Positions 24,462-36,399 of a stretch of 64,000 nucleotides of DNA are shown in pieces; the first letter of the stretch is position 1, and the number at the start of each line of letters is the position of its first letter. This DNA is from an uncultured Gemmiger sp. (GTDB taxonomy: Bacteria > Bacillota > Clostridia > Oscillospirales > Ruminococcaceae), in assembly GCA_944388175.1 (NCBI GenBank), contig CALXHR010000001.1, positions 248,001 to 312,000 of the forward strand, in the 5' to 3' direction. Under the pieces are notes generated by a model that was not told the DNA's origin, searched no databases, and worked only from the letters and a program-made list of their open reading frames with translations. Made by a program: the position numbers and the translations under genes.

Positions 24462-25691
24462 CTACAGCAACTTTCCGTCCTCCAGGCCGGTGCCCTGTAC
24501 GATGATCTCATCATACAGGCGCACCTCGTTGTCGGTGCCGATCGCGCCGTCGGCGGGGATCAGGATATAGCGGTCATCTTCATACAGGGTGGTGATTTTC
24601 AAAAAGCGCTGCAGGTTGCCGTATTTTACATAGACGCCGCGGTCGCCGTCCACAATGTGCAGCGCGTCTTTGTCGATGCGGATGCCCTCATAGGTGCGGA
24701 TATCAACCTTGGCGGTCTCCTCGCCAAAGCTCAAAATTTCGGCGTTGATGCTCTGGCAGGAAAACACCAGCTTGGCCACGCCGGCTTCTTCGTCGACGGT
24801 ACATTCCTCAACGCTGGCCGAGAGCGGCTCGTTCTGCTTGCCCGGCACGCTGATCATCACCGAAGTGATGCCGTCAAACCGCGCGGCGGTCTCCAGGTCG
24901 CATACCGTGTAAAATTTCCAGCTGAACCCGGTGGCGATCTGCCCGGCGCGGTCGGGGTCCGCCGCCGGGAACCCATCCGCCAGCATCTGCTGCAGCTCGG
25001 CCGGCGATGCGCTGTCCAGCGCGGCGGGGTCGGTCGTGATGTCCGGCGCGGCCGTCACGCTGCTGAAATACCCGTTGGTGTCGGCCGTGATGGTCTGCAG
25101 CGCGCTGAGCTGGGCATAAATCTCGTCATATTCCGCTTGCAGCGCCTGCAAAGTGGCATCGTAGCCGTCGGACTGCCCCGTGCTGACCTGCAGGCGGTTT
25201 TGTGCCAGCAGGAAGTCATCCTCCGCCTGCGCAATGTCGCTGTACGCGCCTTTGTCCAGGCGGTCCAGCAGGTTGTACAGCGCCTGGCGCGTCTGTGTGG
25301 TCAGGACCGAGAGGTCGCTGCCCACAGAATTTTGCGATTTCCCCAACAGGTCGATCGTGCGCGTCAGCCGGTCGAGACGTTCCCGCAGCAGCCCCTGGGC
25401 GTCGTCGGTATAATACTCGGCCAACACCGTACCTTTGCTGACGCGCTCGCCGTCCTGCACAAGATACCCCAGTTCCCCACTGCCGGCCACCGGAACTGCG
25501 TCAAAAGAGACAACGCCGTCCAGCAGCACGCTGTCGGCCATCGTGTAGGCGATGGCGATCTCGGTTTTATACGAGCGGTGGAAGATGGCAAAACACTGGA
25601 TTACGATATACAGGGTGAGGGCTGCCAGCAACGCCATGCCGACCCCGCGCAGCAGTTTGGCCGCGCCGGCGCCTTTGCGGGTCGATCCCAT
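24462..25691 (-). CDS. HlyD-like membrane fusion protein of the sepF neighbourhood (409 aa)
   Basis: One transmembrane helix at residues about 13-37 is followed by an extracellular part. GELGYLVQDGERVSKGTVLAEY at about 70-92 is a lipoyl/biotinyl-like half motif of HlyD adaptor proteins, and a coiled coil follows (about 100-200). The C-terminal region from about 270 is beta-rich. Clostridial genomes often place such a gene upstream of sepF. No ABC or RND partner is encoded nearby. It begins 19 nt after miaA and so probably belongs to that transcript. Function unknown; a role at the division site is only suggested by position. Confidence 0.7.
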   Translation of the reverse strand: MGSTRKGAGAAKLLRGVGMALLAALTLYIVIQCFAIFHRSYKTEIAIAYTMADSVLLDGVVSFDAVPVAGSGELGYLVQDGERVSKGTVLAEYYTDDAQGLLRERLDRLTRTIDLLGKSQNSVGSDLSVLTTQTRQALYNLLDRLDKGAYSDIAQAEDDFLLAQNRLQVSTGQSDGYDATLQALQAEYDEIYAQLSALQTITADTNGYFSSVTAAPDITTDPAALDSASPAELQQMLADGFPAADPDRAGQIATGFSWKFYTVCDLETAARFDGITSVMISVPGKQNEPLSASVEECTVDEEAGVAKLVFSCQSINAEILSFGEETAKVDIRTYEGIRIDKDALHIVDGDRGVYVKYGNLQRFLKITTLYEDDRYILIPADGAIGTDNEVRLYDEIIVQGTGLEDGKLL

Positions 25692-25710
25692 GCAGTCCCC
25701 TCCCTCCCGG

Positions 25711-26655
25711 TCAATCTTGCAAAAATGCCTGCACCGCCCGGCAGGCGCGTTCGGTCACGTTCTCTTCGTCTGCATACAGCCAAAGCACGCCCTCCTGGCG
25801 GCGGAACCAGGTCAGCTGGCGCTTGGCGTAGTTGCGCGTCGCCTGCTTGAGCGCCGCCACACACGCCGGCAGCGTCTGCTGCCCGGCAAAGTACGGGAAA
25901 AACTCTTTGTACCCGATGGCCTGCGCCGCGGTGCGGTAACGCGCCCGGTTCTGCCAGACCTGCTCGGCTTCCGCCAGCAGGCCGGCGGCCATCATGCGGT
26001 CGACGCGGCAGTCGATACGCGCATAGAGCGCCGCGCGGTCGCGGCAGGTCAGGCAGAGACAGAGCGCGCGGTAGGGCGGCACTTCCGGCCGCGCCTGCTT
26101 TTGCTGTTCGCTCATCTTGCGGCCGGTCAACGCATACAGTTCCAGCGCGCGGATCACCCGCGTAAGGTTGTGGGGGTGGACTTTGGCCGCATAGGCGGGG
26201 TCCACTGCCTGCAGGCGGGCATACAGCGCTTCGGGGCCGTCCTGTTGCGCCTGGCGCTGCAGTGCCTGCCGCAGCGACGGGTCGCCGGGTTCCGGGGCAA
26301 AGCGGATGCCCTGCAGCAGGCTGGTGATATACAGCCCCGTGCCGCCCACTACCAGCGGCAGGCGGCCGCGCGCCGTGATCTCTGCGATCCTGGCAGCGGC
26401 CGCCGCCGTATATTCCGCCACGCTGTAGGGCGCTTCCGGCGGCAGAAAGTCCAGCAGATGGTGCGGCACCCCCTGCTGTTCCTGCGGCGTCGGTTTGGCG
26501 GTGCCGATGGAAAGGGCGCGGTAAATCTGCATGGAATCGGCGTTGATGATCTCGCCGCCAAACGTTTGGGCCAGCGCTACCGCAAGCGCCGTTTTGCCGG
26601 TCGCCGTCGGCCCGCCGACAGCCACAACCCGGGGACGTTCACACAAGGCGTCCAA
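25711..26655 (-). CDS. miaA: tRNA dimethylallyltransferase (about 314 aa)
   Basis: Adds the dimethylallyl group to A37 of UNN-reading tRNAs, the substrate for MiaB encoded upstream in the same operon. The P-loop is GGPTATGKT, with INADSMQIYRALSIGTAKPT and VGGTGLY as further family motifs. The start lies within the end of mutL. TTG at 26655 is chosen (MDALCERPRVVAVGG), with AGGAG 13 nt upstream; TTG at 26646 or GTG at 26625 are alternatives. The much longer open frame upstream is antisense-free mutL sequence in another frame and not part of the protein. Confidence 0.88.
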   Translation of the reverse strand: MDALCERPRVVAVGGPTATGKTALAVALAQTFGGEIINADSMQIYRALSIGTAKPTPQEQQGVPHHLLDFLPPEAPYSVAEYTAAAAARIAEITARGRLPLVVGGTGLYITSLLQGIRFAPEPGDPSLRQALQRQAQQDGPEALYARLQAVDPAYAAKVHPHNLTRVIRALELYALTGRKMSEQQKQARPEVPPYRALCLCLTCRDRAALYARIDCRVDRMMAAGLLAEAEQVWQNRARYRTAAQAIGYKEFFPYFAGQQTLPACVAALKQATRNYAKRQLTWFRRQEGVLWLYADEENVTERACRAVQAFLQD

Positions 26656-28828
26656 ACTGCTTTTCCAGCTCCTTCCGGGTGATCTTGAGCACGCAGGGCC
26701 GGCCATGCGGGCAGAACGGCGGAACGGTGCCGTCCATAATTTTTTGCGCCAGCGCCAGCATCTCGGCTTCCGTCGTGCGGTCCCCCGCCTTGATGGCGGC
26801 GCGGCAGGCGATGGAATGCAGCACCCACTCGGTCTTTTCGCGCAGGGCGCTGCGGCCGCCTTCCGCCAGATGCGCGGCCAGTTCCACGACCATATCCTCG
26901 ACATCGTCGACCGGCACGTCGGCCGGCACGGCGCGCACAATGACGGTTGCGCCGCCGAAATCCTCGGCTTCGAGACCGGCGTCGGCCAAAAGTTCGAGGT
27001 TTTGCAGCAGCGCCTGTTTTTCGGCCGCCGTCAGGTTGACCTGCACCGGCACCAGCAGCATCTGCGCCGGCACATGGCCGTAGTCCTGCGCGAGTTTTTC
27101 AAACAGGATGCGTTCATGCGCGGCGTGTTTGTCGATCAGGCAGAGTTCCCCGCCGCGCTCGGTGATGATGTAGGTTTTGAACACTTCGCCCACCAGGCGC
27201 AGCGGCTTCGGCGCGGCGGGTTCCATGGCGATCTGCTCAGGGGCGAGTTCCTCCGACGGTAGGGCGCTGAGGGAGATACGGGCAGCTTCCTCCTGTTCCC
27301 CATCCGTCCTGTGGGGTGCATCCGTCAGGTCATCTCCCGCCTTGGCCGCGGGGACGACGGAGGCAGCCTGCATACCGACCAGCGCGTCCGTCACAGCCCC
27401 CAGCAGCGTGCGGCCTTCCGCGTCCGGCAGGCTTGCCAGCTCAGCGGCAGCCGACGCCGGATAATGGACGGCAGGCGGCTCCTGTTCCGCCCTCGCCTCT
27501 TCCGGGGCGTCGGGCAGGATGTCCAGCAGCGTCTCGTTCAGCGCCTGCATGGCGGCTTCCGGCTGCATCGGTTTGGCGGGCGGGGGCGGCGCGCCGTAGG
27601 CTGCCCGGGCAGAGCCCAGTTCAATGCCGCCCTGCCCTGCCGGTTTGTTCACCCCCGGCACCGGGCGCGGGGGCACGTCCTCGACCAGCTTGCGGGCGGC
27701 GCGGAACTCGGCCGCCGACATTGTGGCAAAGCCGCGCGGGCCCGCCGGGCGCGCCGGCGCTGCGGGCGGCGCCTTTGGGGCAGGCGTTTTTTGCGCGCCA
27801 TGGTCCCCGTGGTCCAAGGTAAAGCGGCATTCGCCGCTGCCGGGGGCCGTCAGCGCCGTGCGCACGGCGCGGTAGACGGCGTCAAACACGTCGCTCTCGC
27901 GCGAGAAGCGGATTTCGGTCTTGGCCGGGTGGACGTTGACGTCCACCAGTTCGGCCGGCATGTCCAGCCGCAGCACCGCGCCCGGGAACTTGCCCTGCAT
28001 CATGGTGCCTTTGTAGGCGTTTTCCAGCGCGGCCATCATCGTGCGGTTTTTGACATACCGCCCGTTGACAAAGAAATGCTGCGCGCCGCGGCTGGCGCGG
28101 CAGGCGCGCGGCGGCGTGACCAGACCGCTGACGCGGTAGACGCCGCTGCTGCCGTCCACTTCCAGCAGGTCGCGGGCAAACTCCCGCCCCAGCACGGCGT
28201 ACACCGCGCTTCGCAGGTCACCGTCGCCGGGGGTCAAAAACTGCTGCTTGCCGTCTTTGAGCAGGCGGAAGCTGATCTCCGGGTGGGAGAGCGCCGCGTG
28301 CAGCACGGTCTCGCCCACGTAGGTGCCCTCGCTGACGTCCTTTTTGAGGAATTTCATCCGCGCGGGGGTGTTGTAAAACAGGTCGCTGACGGTAATCGTC
28401 GTACCCACGGGGCGCGCGCCCGGCTCGATGCCCTGCGGCTCGCCGCCCTCGATGCGGTAACGGCAGGCATACTCGTCCTGCTCGGTGCGGGTCAGCACCT
28501 CCACCCGGGCCACGCTGGCAATGGAGGCCAGCGCTTCGCCGCGGAAGCCCAGCGTATGGATGTGTTCGAGGTCCTGCGCCGTGGCGATCTTGCTTGTCGC
28601 ATGGCGGACAAACGCTTTGTCAATGGATTCCGCTTCGATGCCGCTGCCGTTGTCGGTGACCTGCAGCCGGGCGATGCCGCCGCGGTCGGCGGCCAGCGTG
28701 ATCTGGGTTGCGCCGGCGTCGATGGCGTTTTCCAGCAGTTCTTTGGCCACCGAAGCGGGGCGCTCGACAACCTCGCCTGCGGCGATCAGTTCTGCGGTGT
28801 GCTTGTCCAGCACGCGGATCTCTGCCAT
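26639..28828 (-). CDS. mutL: DNA mismatch repair protein MutL (729 aa)
   Basis: The N-terminal GHKL ATPase has VVERPASVAKELLENAIDAG, DNGSGI, HATSKI and GFRGEAL. A long Ala/Pro-rich linker spans about residues 330-530. The C-terminal dimerisation domain carries IDKHAAHER, the DQHAxxE-type endonuclease motif, plus ACRAAIKAG and CPHGRP, the zinc-binding partners. It should therefore be a nicking MutL, as expected in bacteria without MutH. ATG at 28828 is preferred over GTG at 28837. It lies 15 nt after mutS. Confidence 0.95.
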   Translation of the reverse strand: MAEIRVLDKHTAELIAAGEVVERPASVAKELLENAIDAGATQITLAADRGGIARLQVTDNGSGIEAESIDKAFVRHATSKIATAQDLEHIHTLGFRGEALASIASVARVEVLTRTEQDEYACRYRIEGGEPQGIEPGARPVGTTITVSDLFYNTPARMKFLKKDVSEGTYVGETVLHAALSHPEISFRLLKDGKQQFLTPGDGDLRSAVYAVLGREFARDLLEVDGSSGVYRVSGLVTPPRACRASRGAQHFFVNGRYVKNRTMMAALENAYKGTMMQGKFPGAVLRLDMPAELVDVNVHPAKTEIRFSRESDVFDAVYRAVRTALTAPGSGECRFTLDHGDHGAQKTPAPKAPPAAPARPAGPRGFATMSAAEFRAARKLVEDVPPRPVPGVNKPAGQGGIELGSARAAYGAPPPPAKPMQPEAAMQALNETLLDILPDAPEEARAEQEPPAVHYPASAAAELASLPDAEGRTLLGAVTDALVGMQAASVVPAAKAGDDLTDAPHRTDGEQEEAARISLSALPSEELAPEQIAMEPAAPKPLRLVGEVFKTYIITERGGELCLIDKHAAHERILFEKLAQDYGHVPAQMLLVPVQVNLTAAEKQALLQNLELLADAGLEAEDFGGATVIVRAVPADVPVDDVEDMVVELAAHLAEGGRSALREKTEWVLHSIACRAAIKAGDRTTEAEMLALAQKIMDGTVPPFCPHGRPCVLKITRKELEKQFGRLV

Positions 28829-28843
28829 GCGGTTCACCTGCCT

Positions 28844-31459
28844 TTACTTGTCCAGAGTATTTTTGAGTTCGTACAAAAAGTTCAGCGCTTCCAGCGGGGT
28901 CAGTGTCTCGATATCAACGCTGTGGAGTTTTTCCACCACTTCGCTGGGCACGACGGGGTTGTTGTAGGCTTCCACTGTCTCAAAATCCAGCTGCAAGGTC
29001 TGGCGGCGGCCCGGGGCGCTGGCTTCCAGCTGGCGCAGCACGGCGTGCGCGCGTTTGGTGACCGCCGCGGGCAGCCCCGCCAGCTTGGCGACCTCGATGC
29101 CGTAGCTGTCGTCGGCCGGGCCCGGCACGATGCGCCGCAAAAACGTGATATCCTCGCCGCGCTTTTTGACCGCGATGTTGTAATTCTTCACGCCATGGAT
29201 ATCTTTGTCCATCCCGGTCAGTTCGTGGTAATGGGTGGCGAACAGCGTTTTGCAGCCGATGTTTTCGCAGATATACTCTACCACGGCGCGCGCGATGCTC
29301 ATGCCGTCAAACGTCGAAGTGCCGCGCCCGATCTCGTCCAGAATGACAAGGCTGTTTTGGCTGGCGTGGCGCAGAATCTCGGCCACTTCGGTCATCTCGA
29401 CCATAAAGGTCGACTGCCCGGCCGCCAGGTCGTCCGACGCGCCGACGCGGGTAAAGATGGCGTCCACCACGCCGATGTGCGCGCGGGCCGCCGGCACAAA
29501 ACAGCCGATCTGCGCCATCAGGGCGATAAGCGCGTTCTGGCGCATGTAGGTGGATTTACCGGCCATGTTGGGGCCTGTGATCAGCAGCATGCGGTTTTCG
29601 TCCTCGTCCAGCAGTGTGTCGTTGGGCACAAACAGGCTGCCTTTGAGCATCTGTTCAATGACGGGGTGACGGCCTTCGGCGATCTCAATCACGCCGCTTT
29701 CGTCGACTTCCGGCCTGACGTAGTTGTTTTGTAGCGCCGCCTCGGCAAAGGCAGCCAGCACGTCCAGCTGCGCCACGGCCAGCGCCGTGCGCTGGATGCG
29801 CACGATCTGGGCCGAGATGGCGCAAAGCAGATCGGCAAACAGCTGGTGTTCCAGCGCCAGCAGGCGCTCGTTGGCGCCCAGGATTTTGTTTTCCAGTTCT
29901 TTGAGTTCGGGGGTGATGTAGCGCTCGCCGGACGTCAGCGTCTGTTTGCGGGTAAAGGTGTCGGGCACCGAGTCGGCATAGGAGCGGCTGACCTCGATAT
30001 AGTAGCCAAAGACTTTGTTGAAGCCGATTTTCAGCTTGGGGATGCCGGTTTCCTCGCGCAATTTGGCTTCAAGGCTGGCGAGGTACCCCCGGCCGCCGTG
30101 CATGATATCGCGCAGCTCGTCCACTTCGGCGTTGTAGCCGCTGCGGATAACCCCGCCGTCCTTGAGCGTGGCCGGCGGGTCGTCGGCCAGCGCGGCGTTG
30201 ATGTTTTGCAACAGATCATCCAGCGGGTCGATCTGCCCGGCCAGCTGTTCCAGCAGCGGCGCACCGCAATCGGCGGCCTGCTGTTTGACCTGCGGCAGCC
30301 GCGCGCAGGTATCGCCCAGCGCGCGCACTTCGCGCGGGGTGGCCGAGCCGTACAGGATGCGCGTGGCCAGGCGCTCAATGTCAAAGACATGGCCCAGCGC
30401 GTCCTTGAGGTCGGCGCGCGCCATGTTGGCGGTATACAGCGCCTGCACGGCGTCCAGGCGGGCGTTGATGGCTGCCGCATCGACAAGCGGCTGTTCGATC
30501 CAGGCGCGCAGCAGGCGCTTGCCCATCGACGTCTCGGTCTTGTCCAGCACCCACAGCAGCGTGCCCTTTTTCTCGCGGCCGCGCATCGTCTCGGTCAGTT
30601 CGAGGTTGGCGCGCGTAACCGGCGAAAGCCGCATATACTGCGCGTCGGCGTAGTTTTCCACGGTTTTGATGCGCTCAAGGCCGTGTTTCTGCGTCTCCTG
30701 CAGGTAGTCCAGCAGCGCCGCCACGGAATAGGGCACCAGCGCGTCGGCGTCGTAGCCCATCGTCTCGCGCCAGTCCGCGCCGAACTGCCGCGCCATCGTC
30801 GCTTCCATGGCGGCGTCCTTATAGCAGGCGTCCTCGCGCAGTTCCACCAGGGCGCTGGTGTGCTGTTTGATATAGGCCGTGACGTCCTTGAAATCCAGCA
30901 TGGCCGGGCAGATCAGAATCTCGCTGGGCATATAGCGGCTGAGTTCCGTGATGATGGCCCCGCCGATTTTTTCGGCGCTGAGCTCGGTCGCGCGCGCTTC
31001 GCCGGTAGAAATATCGGCAAAGCAGACGCCGGCCTGCCAGCGGCCGCGGCGACGGCGGCAGTAGATGCTGCACAGGTAGTTGTTTTTGTCGTCGGCCAGC
31101 ATGCTGCTCTCGATGACGGTGCCCGGCGTGACAACGCGGATGATATCGCGCTTGACAAGCCCCTTGGCCAGGGCCGGGTCCTCGACCTGCTCGCAGATGG
31201 CGACCTTGTACCCCTTGGCGATGAGCCGCGCGACGTACGTCTCGTAGGAGTGGTAGGGCACGCCGCACATGGGGGCGCGCTCCTCTTTGCCGCAGTTTTT
31301 GCCGGTCAGCGTCAGTTCCAGCTCGCGCGAGGCCGTCAGGGCGTCGTCGTAGAACATCTCATAGAAATCCCCCACGCGGTAGAAGAGGATTTCGTTGGGA
31401 TGCTGGCGCTTGATTTCAAAATACTGCTGCATCATGGGCGATACGGTTTGTTCGGCCAT
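28844..31459 (-). CDS. mutS: DNA mismatch repair protein MutS (871 aa)
   Basis: The N-terminal mismatch-binding domain has YRVGDFYEMF, containing the Phe-x-Glu wedge. The C-terminal ATPase has TGPNMAGKSTYMRQ (Walker A), VILDEIGRGTSTFDG (Walker B) and FATHYHEL. Length and domain order are those of canonical MutS1. ATG at 31459 follows AGGAG. It is in the miaB-ricA-mutS-mutL-miaA order conserved in Firmicutes. Confidence 0.96.
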   Translation of the reverse strand: MAEQTVSPMMQQYFEIKRQHPNEILFYRVGDFYEMFYDDALTASRELELTLTGKNCGKEERAPMCGVPYHSYETYVARLIAKGYKVAICEQVEDPALAKGLVKRDIIRVVTPGTVIESSMLADDKNNYLCSIYCRRRRGRWQAGVCFADISTGEARATELSAEKIGGAIITELSRYMPSEILICPAMLDFKDVTAYIKQHTSALVELREDACYKDAAMEATMARQFGADWRETMGYDADALVPYSVAALLDYLQETQKHGLERIKTVENYADAQYMRLSPVTRANLELTETMRGREKKGTLLWVLDKTETSMGKRLLRAWIEQPLVDAAAINARLDAVQALYTANMARADLKDALGHVFDIERLATRILYGSATPREVRALGDTCARLPQVKQQAADCGAPLLEQLAGQIDPLDDLLQNINAALADDPPATLKDGGVIRSGYNAEVDELRDIMHGGRGYLASLEAKLREETGIPKLKIGFNKVFGYYIEVSRSYADSVPDTFTRKQTLTSGERYITPELKELENKILGANERLLALEHQLFADLLCAISAQIVRIQRTALAVAQLDVLAAFAEAALQNNYVRPEVDESGVIEIAEGRHPVIEQMLKGSLFVPNDTLLDEDENRMLLITGPNMAGKSTYMRQNALIALMAQIGCFVPAARAHIGVVDAIFTRVGASDDLAAGQSTFMVEMTEVAEILRHASQNSLVILDEIGRGTSTFDGMSIARAVVEYICENIGCKTLFATHYHELTGMDKDIHGVKNYNIAVKKRGEDITFLRRIVPGPADDSYGIEVAKLAGLPAAVTKRAHAVLRQLEASAPGRRQTLQLDFETVEAYNNPVVPSEVVEKLHSVDIETLTPLEALNFLYELKNTLDK

Positions 31460-31505
31460 GTTTCACACTCCTGTTGCTGGTTTGCGGTGTTTTGGGGGGG
31501 CAAAT

Positions 31506-31913
31506 TCAGTGGCAGCCGCCGCAGGTCGCACAGCTGCCGGTGCAGCCGTGCTCGGGCGGCTGCACGGTCATGGGGTCGCCGCCGTTCATCGCGGTGTTGA
31601 TGATGGCGTCGATATAGCTGACCATCGCTTCGCACTCGGCTTTGGCGGCGGTGTAGCGCACCATGCCCTCGCTGGCCATGATCTGGCTGTACAGTTCATT
31701 GATGCGCTGGTTCAGTTCGGCCACGCGGCCGGCGTCGGTCTCGGTCTTGGCGCTCTCGTTGTTGAGGTCGAGCCGGGCGAGGTTGAACTCCCCGATCAGG
31801 TTCTGCAGTTCGGGGTCGGCGTCGTTTTCGCGGCGGGCGGCGTCCAGTTCCAGGTAACGCGGGTCGGTCTGCATCGCAGCCGCGGCTTTTTTAAAAAGGT
31901 CCATGCAATCCAT
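31506..31913 (-). CDS. YlbF/YmcA (Ric) family protein with a four-cysteine tail (135 aa)
   Basis: The helical body (FKKAAAAMQTDPRYLEL, then LIGEFNLARLDL and INELYSQIMAS) matches the YlbF/YmcA family. Its position between miaB and mutS is that of ymcA (ricA) in Bacillus. The last 12 residues hold Cys124, Cys128, Cys131 and Cys134 (C-x3-C-x2-C-x2-C). Ric proteins in Bacillus form a complex that carries Fe-S clusters and affects RNase Y mRNA processing and tRNA modification by MiaB. The tail is a candidate Fe-S or zinc ligand set. GGAG precedes the ATG at 31913. RicA versus RicF cannot be decided. Confidence 0.8.
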   Translation of the reverse strand: MDCMDLFKKAAAAMQTDPRYLELDAARRENDADPELQNLIGEFNLARLDLNNESAKTETDAGRVAELNQRINELYSQIMASEGMVRYTAAKAECEAMVSYIDAIINTAMNGGDPMTVQPPEHGCTGSCATCGGCH

Positions 31914-31952
31914 TGTACTTTGCTCCTTACTTTGTATCGGTATGGTTTGGTA

Positions 31953-33332
31953 TCAGGCCGGTTCACCCACCAGCAGCGCGGCGCGCGAGCCGGTCAGGCG
32001 CACCTGCGCCCAGCTGCCGATCAGCGTTTCCGGCGCGGGGAACTCAACGACGAGGTTGTTATCCAACCGGCCGTTGACGGTGCCGGGCGTGCGGCCGGCG
32101 GCTTCCACCAGAACGCGCACGGTCTGCCCGGCCATGGCGGCGATGGCAGCGAACGCGACTTCGTCCTGCGTGCGCAGCAGGCGTTCCATGCGCGCGGCTT
32201 TTTCGGCGTGGGTGGTCGGGTCCGGCAGTTTGGCTGCCGGGGTGCCACTGCGCTTGGAGTAGATAAAGGTGAACAGCTGCATATACCCCACGTTGCGCAC
32301 CAGGTCCAGCGTGGCGGCAAAATCCTCCTCGGTCTCGCCGGGGAAGCCGACGATGATATCGCTGGAGAAGGTCACGCCGGGAATCTTTTGGCGGGCGTAG
32401 TCCACCAGTTCCAGGTACTGCGCCGCCGTGTAGTGGCGGTTCATCTGCTGCAGCAACCGGTCGCTGCCGGACTGCACCGGCAAATGGATGTGCTTGCACA
32501 GGTGCGGCTGCGCGGCAATGGTATCGATGAGTTTATGGCTGGCATCCTTGGGGTGGCTGGTCATAAAGCGAATCTGGTAATCGCCGGGCACGGCGCACAG
32601 CAAATTGAGCAGGTCGGCAAAATCAATGGGCTGCGAAAGCCCTTTACCGTAGCTGTTGACGTTTTGCCCCAGCAGCGTGATCTCTTTGTAGCCTTTGGCC
32701 ACCAGGTCGCGGAACTCCGCCAAAATGGCGTCCGGCTCGCGGCTGCGCTCGCGCCCGCGCACATAGGGCACGATGCAGTAGGTGCAGAAGTTGTCGCACC
32801 CGTACATGATGGGCAGCCAGGCGCGGAAACCGGAATCCCGCCGGATGGGCAGGTCCTCGACGACGGCGTCGCGCTGGGCGGGTTCCTCAAGATAGCGCTT
32901 GCCGCGGCGGATGCGTTCGGCCAGCAGCGCCGGCAGGCGGTCGATGCCGTCGACGCCGAACACGAGGTCGACGTACGGGTAGCTTTGGCGCAGCTTTTCC
33001 ACAATATGGGGCTGCTGCGCCATGCAGCCGCAGACGCCGATAATCAGGCGCGGGTTCTGCTCTTTGAGTTTTTTCAGCGCGCCGATGTTGCCGAACACGC
33101 GCTGCTCGGCATGTTCGCGCACGGCGCAGGTGTTGAACAGGATGAGGTCGGCGTCCTCGAGCGTATCGCAGACGCCGAAGCCGACATCCTGCAAAACACC
33201 GCGAATCTTTTCGCCGTCGTTGACGTTTTGCTGGCAGCCATAGCTGCGCACGTAGGCCAGCGGCGGCGTCTCGTAGTAGGCGGCCAGCGCCCGGGCGGCG
33301 GCTTCGTCGTGGGTGTAGTGTAGTTTCTGCAA
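31953..33332 (-). CDS. miaB: tRNA methylthiotransferase MiaB (459 aa)
   Basis: Radical SAM enzyme converting i6A37 to ms2i6A37. The N-terminal cluster cysteines are in YGCQQN, NTCAVRE and GCMAQ. The radical SAM motif is GCDNFCTYCIVPYVRGRE, and a TRAM domain ends the protein. The start is read as TTG at 33332 (MQKLHYTHDEA) because AAAGGAG lies 9 nt upstream; the open frame continues far upstream through the uvrA region without a valid start. First gene of the operon leading to miaA. Confidence 0.93.
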   Translation of the reverse strand: MQKLHYTHDEAAARALAAYYETPPLAYVRSYGCQQNVNDGEKIRGVLQDVGFGVCDTLEDADLILFNTCAVREHAEQRVFGNIGALKKLKEQNPRLIIGVCGCMAQQPHIVEKLRQSYPYVDLVFGVDGIDRLPALLAERIRRGKRYLEEPAQRDAVVEDLPIRRDSGFRAWLPIMYGCDNFCTYCIVPYVRGRERSREPDAILAEFRDLVAKGYKEITLLGQNVNSYGKGLSQPIDFADLLNLLCAVPGDYQIRFMTSHPKDASHKLIDTIAAQPHLCKHIHLPVQSGSDRLLQQMNRHYTAAQYLELVDYARQKIPGVTFSSDIIVGFPGETEEDFAATLDLVRNVGYMQLFTFIYSKRSGTPAAKLPDPTTHAEKAARMERLLRTQDEVAFAAIAAMAGQTVRVLVEAAGRTPGTVNGRLDNNLVVEFPAPETLIGSWAQVRLTGSRAALLVGEPA

Positions 33333-33377
33333 GGGGGAATTCTCCTTTAATGGGCACAAATGCCAATATACTGTAAT

Positions 33378-33406
33378 AGTATAGCAAATTTCCGCCAAAA
33401 GTACAA
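33378..33406 (-). promoter_or_regulatory. Promoter of the miaB-mutS-mutL-miaA operon
   Basis: The minus strand has TTGTAC (33401-33406), a 17-nt spacer and TATACT (33378-33383), about 45 nt before the miaB TTG start. Confidence 0.6.
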
Positions 33407-33456
33407 GCGGTAGTTTTGCGGTTGCGGCGCGCCACGCTATGCTGTGGTCCGCCGCC

Positions 33457-33496
33457 AAAACCAAAGCGCGCCCGGTGCACCAGGCGCGCTTTGGTT
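33457..33496 (-). terminator. Terminator of uvrB-uvrA
   Basis: The perfect 14-bp stem AACCAAAGCGCGCC/GGCGCGCTTTGGTT (33459-33496) has a 10-nt loop and TTTT on the minus side. It starts 2 nt after the uvrA stop. Confidence 0.8.
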
Positions 33497-33498
33497 CT

Positions 33499-36395
<2,897 letters not shown>

Positions 36396-36399
<4 letters not shown>

